Assembly (NCBI RefSeq): GCF_000284295.1
Contig: NC_017093.1
Location: 5,828,001-5,892,000, forward strand
Direction of reading: 5' to 3'
From: Actinoplanes missouriensis 431
GTDB taxonomy: Bacteria; Actinomycetota; Actinomycetes; Mycobacteriales; Micromonosporaceae
Length of the DNA stretch: 64,000 nt
The notes under the pieces are model-generated. The model worked only from the letters and a program-made list of their open reading frames with translations, was not told the origin of the DNA and did no database searches. The position numbers were made by a program, and so were the translations under genes. Positions 27,056-36,129 of the stretch are shown here, one piece after another; position 1 is the first letter of the stretch; each line of letters starts with the position of its first letter.

Positions 27056-28825
27056 TCAGGAGGCGTAGGCGCGTTTCTCCTCGTACATCCGGAGGTCGGC
27101 GGTGTTGAGCAGGTGGTCCGGGTCGCAAGCCGGGCCGCACGCGACGCCGATGCTGGCGCCGACCGTCACCGGCTTTCCGTCGATCGTGACCGGGCGGGTC
27201 AGAGCCGTGCGCAGGCGCGCCGCGAGCAGATCGGCCGCCGGGCCGCCGCCGCGGACCAGGACCGCGAACTCGTCACCGCCGAGCCGGGCCGGCACGTCGT
27301 CCGGGTCGGCGCATTCGATCAGCACGGCCGCCACGTGCCGGAGAACCGCGTCGCCGGCGGCGTGCCCGTACCCGTCGTTGATCTGTTTGAAGCCGTTGAG
27401 GTCGATCAGGAGCACCGCCGCGTCACCCGGCACCCCGGCGGTGGCCGCGGTGAACTCGCGCCGGTTCGCGAGCCCGGTCAGCTCGTCGTGGCCGGCCTGG
27501 AAGCGCAGCCGTTCGTGCAGCTCACGGGACTCGGTGATGTCCCGGGCATTGCAGATCACGCCGCCGATGCCGGGCTGGTGGCTGAGGTTGACGGCATGCA
27601 CCTCCAGCCAGCGCCAGGTGCCGTCGGACCGCCGGTACCGTCCCTGATAGGTCATCTCGGCGCCGGGCGTGCGGTACAGGTGATCGAGGCCGGCGCCGAG
27701 CCGCTGCTCGTCCTCGGCGTGCAGGATCTCCCGCGACGACCGGCCCAGCACGGAGCCGACCGGCAGCCCCAGCAGCCGTTCCACGGCCGGGCTCACATAG
27801 CGGAACGTGCCGTCCTCGCCGGCTATCGAGATGATCTCGCTGGAGTGCCGCAGCATCGACTCGAGCAGCTTCTCGCGCCGGCGGATCTCGTCGACCAGGC
27901 GGTTGTTCTCGCCGAGCGACACGATCTGCCGGGCGACCACGAGCGCCACGTTCAGCACCAGACCGATCAGCGCGCCGGTGGTCCCGGTGAGAACAAGAGC
28001 AACGACACAGACCACCGTTCCCAGGTACGGCAGGAGCAGGTGCCACCGGCGGCCCGGCGGCACGTCGTCACGTGCCCGGTCCGCACGCTCGCCGCCGCGC
28101 AGATGAACGCGCGCGACCGCCGCGGACAGCAGGGACGGCGCGAAGATGAGGACGTACTGCAGATGGGGGTGCCCGGCGCCCGTCGCCGACACCAGGGCCG
28201 TCGCCATGACCTGCACGAGCACGCTCGCCACCAGCAGGACGGCGGCCGGGGTGGACATCGGGCTGTGACCGCTGACGCCCATCCGGACCACCAGGAAGAC
28301 CGCGCAGAACAGCAGGCCGGAGCCGAGGGCCACCGGCAGGTAGAGGTCCCGGCCGCCGCCGGTGGCCAGGCACCAGGTCACCGTGGCGGCGGCAGTCGCC
28401 ACGATCCCCGCGTCGAGGGCGAACCGGATGCTCGCGGAGCTGGTCCAGGACGCCGCCGGATAGCGCAGCGCCGCCACGCAGACCAGGAGCATCCCGATCA
28501 GCGCGGCGGCGCTCTGCACCGGATGGAAGGTCAGGCCGTCCGACTGCGGAGCGGCGATCAGCACCAGGCACTGCACCGTGTCGCCGCAGAGGAACACCAG
28601 GCCGGCGGCGGCCAGAGCCCACCAGAAATGCCGGGCCGGTCGGGGCAGGCCGGGAGTGCGGGCCACCGTCCGGGACCACAGGAACAGCAGCAGGTCCATC
28701 ACCGGGAGGACCAGCCAGGCGACCAGGGCCTGTGCCCGGTGGCCGCCGAGGTCCAGCGCGTAGGCGCCGGTCAGCAGCGTGCCACCGAGCAGGAGCAGGA
28801 GGAGAACCGGATCCCGGCCGCGCAT
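27056..28825 (-). CDS. Membrane PAS-GGDEF diguanylate cyclase
   Basis: The 589-residue protein has eight or more hydrophobic segments in residues 1-290, a PAS domain at about 305-425 (SSEIISIAGEDGTFRYVSPA, then GRYRRSDGTWRW), and a GGDEF domain at about 430-589 with intact GGDEF at 516-520 and FKQINDGYGH. It should make c-di-GMP in response to a membrane or PAS-bound signal. The inhibitory-site position holds DPDD instead of RxxD, so product inhibition may be weak, unlike the cyclase at the left end of the window. GGGGGAC precedes the ATG. No EAL domain is present. Confidence 0.93.
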   Translation of the reverse strand: MRGRDPVLLLLLLGGTLLTGAYALDLGGHRAQALVAWLVLPVMDLLLFLWSRTVARTPGLPRPARHFWWALAAAGLVFLCGDTVQCLVLIAAPQSDGLTFHPVQSAAALIGMLLVCVAALRYPAASWTSSASIRFALDAGIVATAAATVTWCLATGGGRDLYLPVALGSGLLFCAVFLVVRMGVSGHSPMSTPAAVLLVASVLVQVMATALVSATGAGHPHLQYVLIFAPSLLSAAVARVHLRGGERADRARDDVPPGRRWHLLLPYLGTVVCVVALVLTGTTGALIGLVLNVALVVARQIVSLGENNRLVDEIRRREKLLESMLRHSSEIISIAGEDGTFRYVSPAVERLLGLPVGSVLGRSSREILHAEDEQRLGAGLDHLYRTPGAEMTYQGRYRRSDGTWRWLEVHAVNLSHQPGIGGVICNARDITESRELHERLRFQAGHDELTGLANRREFTAATAGVPGDAAVLLIDLNGFKQINDGYGHAAGDAVLRHVAAVLIECADPDDVPARLGGDEFAVLVRGGGPAADLLAARLRTALTRPVTIDGKPVTVGASIGVACGPACDPDHLLNTADLRMYEEKRAYAS

Positions 28826-28893
28826 GTCCGTCCCCCTTTTGCCGCGTGTCTCTGCCAGCGATCGGCGGGGAGTGGCGCGGTCTTAGATTTTCG

Positions 28894-29619
28894 CTACGCG
28901 GTGACTTCCGGCTCCGGGGTCTCGGTGAGGGCCGGCGTGGCCGGCGTCTCGGTCGGCTCGGGCGTCGTGGGCTCGGGCGTGGTCGGCTCGGGGGTGGTGG
29001 GCTCGGGGGTGGTGGGCCCGGGCGTGGTGGGGGTCGTGGGCGTGGGGGTCGGCGTCGGCTTCGGCTTCGGCTTGGCGGTGGCCTTCTTCTTGCCGGTCAC
29101 CACGATCTTCCCGGCGGTGTACGCGGTGTCCACCCGGGTGCCGGTCACCTGGATCTTCTGCGGCGCGCCGAGGGCGCTCAGCGCGGCCTTCTTGCCGTTC
29201 AGCTTGATCGCCACGCTCGACGGGACGGTGATCGTCACGGTCTTGCCCTTGACGTCCTTGGTGCCACTGGTGACCTTGACGGTGACCGTGCTCTTCGCGG
29301 TGTCCACGGCCGTGACCGTGCCGAGCGCCGAGAAGCTGACCTTCTTCGCGGGCTTCTTTGCCGGAGCCTTGGCGGGGGCTTTGGTGGGTGCCTTGGCCGG
29401 GGCTTTGGTGGGTGCCTTCGTCGGGGACTCGGTCGGCGTCGTGGCCGGCTGCTTCGCCGCCGGCTGCTTGGTGGCCGGCTTCTTCGCGTCCGGCTGCTTC
29501 TTCGTGGCGGCGACCGACGCGGCCGGCGCGGCGGCGGTGGCGGCCACGCTCGTGCCGGCGGCGGTGACGGTGACGGCCGCGACCATGACGACGGCGGCGG
29601 CAGTGCGGCGCATACGCAT
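28894..29619 (-). CDS. Secreted Lys/Pro/Thr-rich protein with central beta domain
   Basis: The 241-residue protein has a signal peptide (residues 1-27), a Lys/Ala/Pro-rich linker (about 38-92, with KAPTKAPAK repeats), a central domain of about 85 residues (VSFSALGTVTAVDTAKSTVT) resembling DUF5666-like small beta barrels, and a C-terminal tail of four TTPEP repeats. No LPXTG motif or transmembrane anchor follows the tail, so it is either secreted or held in the wall by charge. GAGGAG lies 10 nt before the first ATG. It is divergent from the Ser/Thr kinase gene. Confidence 0.8.
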   Translation of the reverse strand: MRMRRTAAAVVMVAAVTVTAAGTSVAATAAAPAASVAATKKQPDAKKPATKQPAAKQPATTPTESPTKAPTKAPAKAPTKAPAKAPAKKPAKKVSFSALGTVTAVDTAKSTVTVKVTSGTKDVKGKTVTITVPSSVAIKLNGKKAALSALGAPQKIQVTGTRVDTAYTAGKIVVTGKKKATAKPKPKPTPTPTPTTPTTPGPTTPEPTTPEPTTPEPTTPEPTETPATPALTETPEPEVTA

Positions 29620-29738
29620 GAAACTGAACTCCTCGGTTCTGGGGAGTTCCCACGATCGGTAGACCGGGGTTCAGTCCGGTAGCGGTCCCGGTTGCGAGCC
29701 GGTTGCGGTCCTTTCCGGCCCCGCGGTGCCCGTAGCGG

Positions 29739-29767
29739 TTGACATGTCCGCCCGACTCGGCGAATGT
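29739..29767 (+). promoter_or_regulatory. Promoter of the Ser/Thr kinase gene, leaderless
   Basis: TTGACA at 29739-29744 and GAATGT at 29762-29767 are separated by 17 bp. The second hexamer ends 6 nt before the ATG at 29774, and no ribosome site is present, so the message is probably leaderless. Confidence 0.5.
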
Positions 29768-29773
29768 CCTGGC

Positions 29774-31159
29774 ATGCACGATGTCTGGCCGGCCCCGGGG
29801 ATCCTCCTCGCCTCGCGGTACCGCCTCGTCACCCTGCTGGAGACGGGCGGGATGGCCCAGGTCTGGCGGACCACCGACGAGCTGCTCGACCGCCCGGTCG
29901 CGGTCAAGCTGCCGGCCGGCGACACCCGGGCCGCCCACCTGGCCTGGCGGGAGGCGCGGCTCGCGGCCCGGCTGTCGCACCCCGGCATCGCCGCCGTCCA
30001 CGACTACCGCGAGGCGGTCCGCCCGGACGGCTCGGTCGCGCCGTTCGTGGTGATGGAACTGCTCAGCGGCGAGACCGTCGCGGCCCGGCTGACCGACGGC
30101 CCGATACCGTGGGGCGAGGCCGTCTCGATCGGCGCCGCCGTGGCCGAGGCGCTGGCCGCCGCGCACGCCGCGGGCGTGGTGCACCGCGACATCAAGCCCG
30201 GCAACGTGATGCTCTGCCCGGGCGGGGTGAAACTGCTCGACTTCGGGATCAGCGCGACCGCAGGCGAGCCGGACGACGACGACACCGGGGCCACGTTCGG
30301 CACCCCGGCCTACGCGGCGCCGGAGCGTCTGGACGGCAAGCCCGCCGAACCCGCCACCGATCTGTACGGGCTGGGCGTGCTCCTCTTCGAGATGGTGGCC
30401 GGTGAGCCGCCGTACTCGGTGGACACCTGGGAGGAGCTGGCCGCCGCACAGGCGCGCGGCCCGGCGAGGCTGCCCGACACGCTCCCGGTGCGGCTGCGGG
30501 ACCTCATCGGCCAGTGCCTGGACGACGACCCGTACCGCCGTCCCTCGGCCGCCGAGGCGCGCCGGGCCCTCGCCCGGCTGATCCCCTCGACCGGCAGCCG
30601 GCGGACCATCCCGCTGCCCGGCCCGCCACCGACCGGCAGCGCCCGCGTCGTCCCCCGGCTGACCGGCGACCCCGCCGTGAACCGCCGCCGGATAGCGGTC
30701 GGCATCGGCCTGGCCGTGGTCGCCGGATCGTTCGTGGTGCTGGTCAACTCGGTGCAGCAGTCCGGCGGCGACGACGCCCAGTTCGCCGCGCCGCCCAGCG
30801 CGTCACCCGTGGTCAGCAGCCCGGCACCGGCCACCCCCGCCCCGGAGCCGCCCGCGCTCAGCCCGTCCGCCCTCAGCCCGTCCGCGAAGGCGTCGGCGCT
30901 GACCGTCGAGGCGGCGGTGAGCCGGGTACGCGACGCCGTTCAGGAAGGTGAGCAGGCCGGTGAGATCAGGCCGGACGTCGCGCTCGACTTCCTCAACCTG
31001 ATCGGGCAGCTGGACGGAGTGTCCGGGGTGGACCTGGACGATCGGGCCGACCTGCTCAGCCGCAAGGTGCGCCAGCGGCTCGGCGAGGGCGGGCTGACCT
31101 CGGACCAGGCGGCGGTGCTGCAGGACCGGCTCACCGAGCTGAAGGGCGCGGCGGCCTGA
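29774..31159 (+). CDS. Serine/threonine protein kinase, membrane-anchored
   Basis: The 461-residue protein has a cytoplasmic Hanks-type kinase domain (residues about 16-272): K45 in VAVKL, the helix-C glutamate near E60, HRDIKPGNVM (catalytic D139), DFG at 156-158 and the APE motif. The Gly-rich loop reads ETGGMAQVW, lacking the first glycine of GxGxxG. A single transmembrane helix follows at about 313-335, then a Pro/Ser-rich linker and a helical extracellular domain of about 85 residues without PASTA repeats. The start is the leaderless ATG at 29774. It faces a LacI gene, with a terminator between. Confidence 0.93.
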   Translation: MHDVWPAPGILLASRYRLVTLLETGGMAQVWRTTDELLDRPVAVKLPAGDTRAAHLAWREARLAARLSHPGIAAVHDYREAVRPDGSVAPFVVMELLSGETVAARLTDGPIPWGEAVSIGAAVAEALAAAHAAGVVHRDIKPGNVMLCPGGVKLLDFGISATAGEPDDDDTGATFGTPAYAAPERLDGKPAEPATDLYGLGVLLFEMVAGEPPYSVDTWEELAAAQARGPARLPDTLPVRLRDLIGQCLDDDPYRRPSAAEARRALARLIPSTGSRRTIPLPGPPPTGSARVVPRLTGDPAVNRRRIAVGIGLAVVAGSFVVLVNSVQQSGGDDAQFAAPPSASPVVSSPAPATPAPEPPALSPSALSPSAKASALTVEAAVSRVRDAVQEGEQAGEIRPDVALDFLNLIGQLDGVSGVDLDDRADLLSRKVRQRLGEGGLTSDQAAVLQDRLTELKGAAA

Positions 31160-31172
31160 GATCTCCCCCGGG

Positions 31173-31190
31173 CCGGGCGGCGCCGCCCGG
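31173..31190. terminator. GC-rich hairpin between convergent genes
   Basis: CCGGGCGGC followed by its exact complement makes a perfect 18-bp palindrome between the kinase and the convergent LacI gene. It lacks a T-run; a terminator role is inferred from its position. Confidence 0.6.
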
Positions 31191-31205
31191 GGTCTCACCC
31201 ACGGA

Positions 31206-32216
31206 TCAGGCGGATCCGCGCAGGATCAGCCGGGTCGGCAGCACGGTCTCCCAGTCGGCCGCGTCCTCGCCGTCGATCTTGTTAAGCAGCAGCCGGACCA
31301 CCTCCTGACCCATCTGCTCGATCGGCTGGTAGACGCTGGTCAGCGGCGGGTCGGTGTGCCGGGCGATCACCGAGTCGTCGAAGCCGATCACCGCGACGTC
31401 CTGCGGCACCCGGCGGCCCGCGCGGCGCAGCACGCGCAGCGCACCGGCCGCCATCATGTCCGAGGCCGCGAACACGCCGTCGATCTGCGGGTACTGCTGG
31501 AGCAGCCACTCCATCGCGGTGGCGCCACTCAGCTCGCCGAAGTCGCCGCGAGCGGCCGGGCCGTCGCCGACCACGTCGCGGTACCCGTCGTACCGCGCGA
31601 TGCCGGCCGCCATGTCGAGCGGGCCGGTGATCGTGGCGATGCAGCGGCGTCCCTGCTCGCGCAGGTAGGTGACGGCCGCGCGGGCGCCGCCCCGGTTGTC
31701 CGCGTCGACGAAGCTCACCGCTTCCGGGTGGGCCGGGCGGCCGACGCGCACGGTCGGCACGCCCCGCTCCTCCAGCACCGTGGGCAGCGGGTCGTCGCCG
31801 TGCAGCGAGAGCAGCAGCGCGCCGTCGACGTGCTGGCGGGTCAGGTATCCCTCCAGCTGACGCCGCTCCTCGGGCGCCTGCGCGATCATCAGGACCATCT
31901 GCAGGTTCCGGGCGACAAGCACCGAGGAGATGGACTGCACGATCCGGCCGAAGAAGGGCTCGGCGAAGAACCGCTCACCGGACTCGAAGATCACCAACGC
32001 GATCGAGTCGGTCCGCTGGGTGACCAGCGCGCGGGCCGCGCGGTTCGGCACGTAGCCAAGCGCTTCGATAGCGTCCTGGACCGCTGCCCGGGCCCGTGGG
32101 CTCACCTGCGCCGACCCGTTGACGACACGCGACACCGTGCCCCGGCCGACGCCGGCCCGGGCCGCGACCTCCTCCAGCGTCGGGCGCCCCGTGGAGCGGC
32201 TCCGTTCGTCCCGCAT
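31206..32216 (-). CDS. LacI-family transcriptional regulator
   Basis: The 336-residue repressor has the LacI helix-turn-helix (TLEEVAARAGVGRGTVSRVVNG, hinge ALGYVPNRAARAL) and a periplasmic-binding-like sensor domain with GFDDSVIARHTDPPLTSV near the end. ATG at 32216 fits homology better than the longer frame to 32258, and AAGGAC lies upstream. The ligand is presumably a sugar but no transport or catabolic genes adjoin it. It is divergent from the GlxA-type regulator, with a 149-bp shared promoter region. Confidence 0.92.
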   Translation of the reverse strand: MRDERSRSTGRPTLEEVAARAGVGRGTVSRVVNGSAQVSPRARAAVQDAIEALGYVPNRAARALVTQRTDSIALVIFESGERFFAEPFFGRIVQSISSVLVARNLQMVLMIAQAPEERRQLEGYLTRQHVDGALLLSLHGDDPLPTVLEERGVPTVRVGRPAHPEAVSFVDADNRGGARAAVTYLREQGRRCIATITGPLDMAAGIARYDGYRDVVGDGPAARGDFGELSGATAMEWLLQQYPQIDGVFAASDMMAAGALRVLRRAGRRVPQDVAVIGFDDSVIARHTDPPLTSVYQPIEQMGQEVVRLLLNKIDGEDAADWETVLPTRLILRGSA

Positions 32217-32365
32217 CGCCGGCCGTCCTTTCCGCGTCGCCGCACGCAACCGACACACGGTACACGTGCATATGCGTCACGAGGGTAGTCCGGTTGGCGG
32301 GATCCTTGCGTACCCTGTCCTCCCCGCCAGTTCCGTGGCGTGACCCGGACCGGCAAGGTGGAGAC

Positions 32366-33373
32366 GTGACCGGAAATCCCATCCCACCGCCCCACCCACC
32401 ACCCATGAAGCGGACTGAAGGCCATAAAATCGCTGTCCTGGTGCTCCCGGGCGCCGCCCCGCTCGACGTCGGCATCACCTTCCAGGTGTTCACGCCCCGC
32501 GACGGCGTGCCGACCTACCAGCTGACCCACTGCTCCCTGGCACCCGGCCCGGTGCCCGGCCGCGACGGTCTCGGCTTCACCGTCGAGGCCGGCCTGGAGG
32601 CGCTCGCCGACGCCGACACCGTGATCGTTCCCGGCTACCGGTTCCCGCTGCGCCCGCTCGACCAGCGTGTTCTCGACGCGCTGCGGGACGCCGCCTTCCG
32701 CGGCGCCCGGATGGTCTCGATCTGCACCGGCGCGTTCGCGCTCGCCGCGGTCGGCCTGCTCGACGGCCGGCGCGCCACCACGCACTGGCGGATGGCGCCG
32801 GCCCTGGCCCGCGAGTACCCGAAGGTGCAGGTCGACGGCAGCGTCCTCTTCGTCGACGAGGGGCAGGTGCTGACGTCCGCCGGGGTGGCCGCCGGGATCG
32901 ACCTCTGCCTGCACATCATCCGGCGCGACCACGGGGTGCAGGCGTCCAACGCGGTGGCCCGGGTGCTCGTCGCGGCGCCGTACCGCAGCGGCGGGCAGTC
33001 GCAGTACGTGCCGCGCACTATCCCCGAGCCGCTCGGCGACGTGTTCGCGGCGACCCGGGAGTGGGCGCTGCAGCATCTGGACGAGCCGCTCACGCTCGCC
33101 GCGCTGGCCCGGCACGCCCGGGTGTCCGAGCGCACGTTCGGCCGGCGGTTCGTCGAGGACACCGGGTACACGCCGATGCAGTGGATCCTGCGGGCGCGCA
33201 TCGACCTGGCCCGGGAGCTGCTCGAAGGCAGCGAGCTGAGCGTGGACCAGGTGGCCGGGCGGGTGGGACTGGGCACCGGGGCGAACCTGCGGCTGCACTT
33301 CCAGCGGGTGCTGTCGACGACGCCGACCGAGTACCGGCGGACGTTCCGCTGGCGGGATCCTGCCGCTTCCTGA
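32366..33373 (+). CDS. GlxA-type regulator (DJ-1/PfpI domain plus AraC HTH)
   Basis: The 335-residue protein joins a DJ-1/PfpI-like domain (residues about 18-185, with VSICTGAFALAAVGLLDGRR and THW) to a C-terminal AraC double helix-turn-helix (ALARHARVSERTFGRRF, then VAGRVGLGTGANLRLHF). GlxA-type regulators control varied catabolic genes, and the first domain senses an unknown ligand. The GTG at 32366 has AAGG 7 nt upstream; the ATG at 32405 would remove a Pro-rich leader but has no ribosome site. The gap gene follows at 47 bp and may be a target. Confidence 0.88.
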   Translation: MTGNPIPPPHPPPMKRTEGHKIAVLVLPGAAPLDVGITFQVFTPRDGVPTYQLTHCSLAPGPVPGRDGLGFTVEAGLEALADADTVIVPGYRFPLRPLDQRVLDALRDAAFRGARMVSICTGAFALAAVGLLDGRRATTHWRMAPALAREYPKVQVDGSVLFVDEGQVLTSAGVAAGIDLCLHIIRRDHGVQASNAVARVLVAAPYRSGGQSQYVPRTIPEPLGDVFAATREWALQHLDEPLTLAALARHARVSERTFGRRFVEDTGYTPMQWILRARIDLARELLEGSELSVDQVAGRVGLGTGANLRLHFQRVLSTTPTEYRRTFRWRDPAAS

Positions 33374-33420
33374 CGCTCCACCACCTTTATCCGTCTTTAT
33401 CGTGATCGGAGGATGAAGGC

Positions 33421-34407
33421 ATGACACGAGTTGCCATCAACGGCTTCGGCCGCATCGGCCGCAACGTCCTGCGGGCCGCCGGAGACCTCGAGATCGTCGC
33501 CGTCAACGACCTCGCCGACACCCGCACCCTCGCCCACCTGCTGCGGTACGACAGCACCCTGGGCCGCTACCCCGGAACGGTGGAGGCCCACGACGACCAT
33601 CTGATCGTGGACGGCCGGCGGATCGACGTCCTCAGCGAGCGCGACCCGGCCCGGCTGCCGTGGAAGGATCTCGGCGTGGACGTGGCAGTCGAGTCCACCG
33701 GCCGGTTCACCGCGGCCGCCGACGCCCGCGCCCACCTCACCGCCGGCGCCCGCAAGGTGCTGGTCAGCGCGCCGTCGAAGGGCGCGGACATCACCATCGC
33801 GTACGGGCTGAACCACGGTGACTACGACCCGGCCGTACACGATGTGGTGTCGAACGCCTCGTGCACCACGAACGGACTCGCTCCGGTGGCGGCCGTCCTC
33901 GACGATCTGGCCGGGATCGAGACCGGATCGATGACGACCATTCACGCGTACACCCAGGAGCAGAACCTGCAGGATGCCCCGCACCGGGACCTGCGGCGCG
34001 CTCGCGCCGCGGCCCTGAACATCGCGCCCACCACGACCGGCGCGGCGACCGCGATCGGCGCCGTGCTGCCCCGGCTCGCCGGCCGCCTGACCGGGTACTC
34101 GGTGCGCGTGCCGGTTCCGGTCGGATCGCTTGTCGAGCTGAACGCGCTGGTCGAGCGCCCGGTCACGACCGAGGAGATCAACAGCGCGTTCGAGGCGGCG
34201 GCGGCCGGCCCGCTGCGCGGCATCCTGGAGTTCTCCGCGGACCCGCTGGTCTCCACCGACATCACCGGCAATCCGGCGTCGTCGATCTTCGACTCGTTGC
34301 TCACCGCCGCGCAGGGGCGGCTGGTCAAGGCCGTGGCCTGGTACGACAACGAGTGGGGCTTCGCCAACCGGGTCGTGGACACGCTGCGTCTTCTCGGCCG
34401 GGGATAA
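33421..34407 (+). CDS. gap: Type I glyceraldehyde-3-phosphate dehydrogenase
   Basis: The 328-residue enzyme has the NAD-binding start INGFGRIGRN, the catalytic cysteine C148 in SNASCTTN, the base H175 in TTIHAYTQ, and the closing WYDNEWGFANRV. It converts glyceraldehyde 3-phosphate with phosphate and NAD to 1,3-bisphosphoglycerate in glycolysis. GGAGG lies 9 nt before the ATG. It stands apart from pgk and tpi, between two regulators, so it is probably a second paralogue with specialised control. The LacI gene starts 16 bp after its stop codon. Confidence 0.95.
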   Translation: MTRVAINGFGRIGRNVLRAAGDLEIVAVNDLADTRTLAHLLRYDSTLGRYPGTVEAHDDHLIVDGRRIDVLSERDPARLPWKDLGVDVAVESTGRFTAAADARAHLTAGARKVLVSAPSKGADITIAYGLNHGDYDPAVHDVVSNASCTTNGLAPVAAVLDDLAGIETGSMTTIHAYTQEQNLQDAPHRDLRRARAAALNIAPTTTGAATAIGAVLPRLAGRLTGYSVRVPVPVGSLVELNALVERPVTTEEINSAFEAAAAGPLRGILEFSADPLVSTDITGNPASSIFDSLLTAAQGRLVKAVAWYDNEWGFANRVVDTLRLLGRG

Positions 34408-34411
34408 TCTC

Positions 34412-34417
34412 TAGACT
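34412..34417 (+). promoter_or_regulatory. -10 hexamer TAGACT, leaderless start of LacI gene
   Basis: TAGACT ends 6 nt before the ATG at 34424 and 5 bp after the gap stop codon, giving the LacI gene its own leaderless promoter. It is identical to the -10 hexamer of glyQS. Confidence 0.6.
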
Positions 34418-34423
34418 GTCCCG

Positions 34424-35440
34424 ATGGCGGTCACCTTGGCAGATGTGGCCCGGCTCGCCGGGGTCTCCCCCGCGACCGTTTCCCGCGTCATCAACGACAG
34501 TGCGAAACCGGTCAACGAGGATCTCCGCGAGCGGGTCCTGGCCGCCGTCGCCGAGCTGCACTACGTGCCGAACGCGCACGCCCAGCACGTGGCCCGGCCC
34601 CGGCAGGCAGCCGTCGGCGTGATCGTCCACGATGTCTCCGACCCGTACTTCGCGGAGATCACCCGGGGGCTGCAACGACAGGCCGCCGACCACGGCCGGC
34701 TGCTGGTGATCTGCAACAGCTACCGGGTGCCGGAACGCGAACTGGCCTACGTCGCGCTGCTCCGCGCCCAGCAGGTGCACGCCCTGATCCTGGCCGGCTC
34801 CGGCTATCACGACGACGCGTTCACCGCGACGCTCAACGCCGAGCTCGCCGCCTACCAGCACTCCGGCGGCCGGGTCGCGGTGATCGGCCGGCACCGGCTG
34901 GTCGGCTCCGCGGTCCTGCCGGCGAACGAGGCCGGCGCGCACGCCCTCGGCCTGCGCATCCTCGGCCTCGGTCACCGGCGGGTCGGCGTGATAGCCGGCC
35001 CGCGCACGCTCACCACGACCACCGACCGGCTGACCGGATTCCGTCAGGCCTTCGACGAGTGCGGCGTCGAACTCCCCGCGCGCCGGGTCGTGCACGCCGA
35101 CTTCACCCGCGACGGCGGCGTCACCGCCACGACCACCCTGCTCGACAGTGATCCCACGCTGACCGCCCTGGTGGCGCTGAACGACTCGATGGCCGTCGGC
35201 GCCCTCGCCACCCTGCGGGAGCGGGGCGTGCGCGTCCCCGAGGACATCTCGGTGACCGGTTTCGACGACATGCCGATCGCCCGGGACGTGACGCCGGCCC
35301 TGACCACGGTCCGCCTGCCGCTGGTCGAGATGGGTGAACGCGCGATGGCGCTGGCGCTGGGCGACGATTCGAGTCCCCGAACCGAGCCTGCGCCGGCCAC
35401 CATCGCCTGGCGCGCCAGCTGCGCCCCGCCCACCCCCTGA
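34424..35440 (+). CDS. LacI-family transcriptional regulator
   Basis: The 338-residue repressor has a LacI helix-turn-helix at residues 4-24 (LADVARLAGVSPATVSRVIN), the hinge region, and a sugar-binding-type sensor domain (GVIVHDVSDPYFAEI, GFDDMPIARDVTPALTTV). The leaderless ATG fits the start of the family. It follows gap by 16 bp on the same strand but has its own promoter. Its target operator was not identified; gap or the GlxA-gap pair are candidates by position. Confidence 0.93.
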   Translation: MAVTLADVARLAGVSPATVSRVINDSAKPVNEDLRERVLAAVAELHYVPNAHAQHVARPRQAAVGVIVHDVSDPYFAEITRGLQRQAADHGRLLVICNSYRVPERELAYVALLRAQQVHALILAGSGYHDDAFTATLNAELAAYQHSGGRVAVIGRHRLVGSAVLPANEAGAHALGLRILGLGHRRVGVIAGPRTLTTTTDRLTGFRQAFDECGVELPARRVVHADFTRDGGVTATTTLLDSDPTLTALVALNDSMAVGALATLRERGVRVPEDISVTGFDDMPIARDVTPALTTVRLPLVEMGERAMALALGDDSSPRTEPAPATIAWRASCAPPTP

Positions 35441-35461
35441 CCCCGCGTGCGGATCTGCGGC

Positions 35462-35562
35462 GCGTTCCACACACTCCCCGGCGTGTTGAGTTCCGGCGCG
35501 CTCCGCACCCCCACTCCACACACTGCCCGGCGGCACCCTCAGCGTGTTGACTTCCGGCGCGG
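35462..35562. repeat. Imperfect direct repeat in the spacer after the LacI gene
   Basis: Two copies of an about 40-bp unit, each with TCCACACACT, CCCGGCG and GTGTTGASTTCCGGCGCG, fill the 122-bp spacer between convergent genes. The second copy has a 9-bp insertion. No terminator-like stem is apparent. Confidence 0.6.
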
Positions 35563-36129
35563 TCAGGTGTCCAGGTGGACCCGCTCGCCGTCGTGGTCGA
35601 GGATCGCTATCACCTCGGCCGGGCCGCCGCGCGCGCCGAACGCGTGCGGAACCATCGTGGAGAACGCGGCCGCCTGACCCGCCTCGACGAGGATCGTCCG
35701 GTCGCCCAGGATCAGCTCGACGGTTCCGGAGAGCACGGTGAACCAGTCCCGGCCCGGATGCACCCGCAACGCGTCCGGCCCGCGCTCGGCCGGCTTGGTG
35801 ACACGCATCCGGGCGACGGTCATCCCCTGCCGCCCCGGCTCATGGGTGAGCACCCACGTGGTGATCCCCCGCTCCGGATGGTGATGCGGCGTGATCACCA
35901 CTTCGTCGCCGGGCGTCTCCACCAGCGAGTCGAGGCTGGCGCCGAGCGCGCGGGCGATCGCTGTCAGCTGATCGAGGCCGATCCGCCGATGTCCGGTTTC
36001 GATCCGGCTGAGCGTGGACGGGCTGAGGTAGCACCGCGCCGCCAGCTCATCCAGCGACCACCCCTTGGCGATCCGAAGTCCGCGGATTCGTGCCCGGACG
36101 AGAGCATCCACCTCAGCATCTTGCGTCAT
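35563..36129 (-). CDS. XRE-family regulator with C-terminal cupin domain
   Basis: The 188-residue protein has an XRE helix-turn-helix (residues about 11-65: LRIAKGWSLDELAARCYLSP, STLSRIETG) and a cupin sensor domain (about 75-185, with HPGRDWFTVLSGTVELILGD and MVPHAFGARG). Such regulators bind a small acid, polyamine or metal ligand in the cupin and usually control the adjoining gene. It is leaderless: TACACT (minus strand, 36137-36142) ends 7 nt before the ATG at 36129. A 17-bp palindrome centred on the start codon suggests autoregulation. It is divergent from the His-rich methyltransferase gene 47 bp away. Confidence 0.9.
   Translation of the reverse strand: MTQDAEVDALVRARIRGLRIAKGWSLDELAARCYLSPSTLSRIETGHRRIGLDQLTAIARALGASLDSLVETPGDEVVITPHHHPERGITTWVLTHEPGRQGMTVARMRVTKPAERGPDALRVHPGRDWFTVLSGTVELILGDRTILVEAGQAAAFSTMVPHAFGARGGPAEVIAILDHDGERVHLDT

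Noticed and set aside
27113..29662. An 849-residue plus-strand open frame across the GGDEF and secreted protein genes
   Set aside because: It spans two well-defined minus-strand genes and has no recognisable domain.
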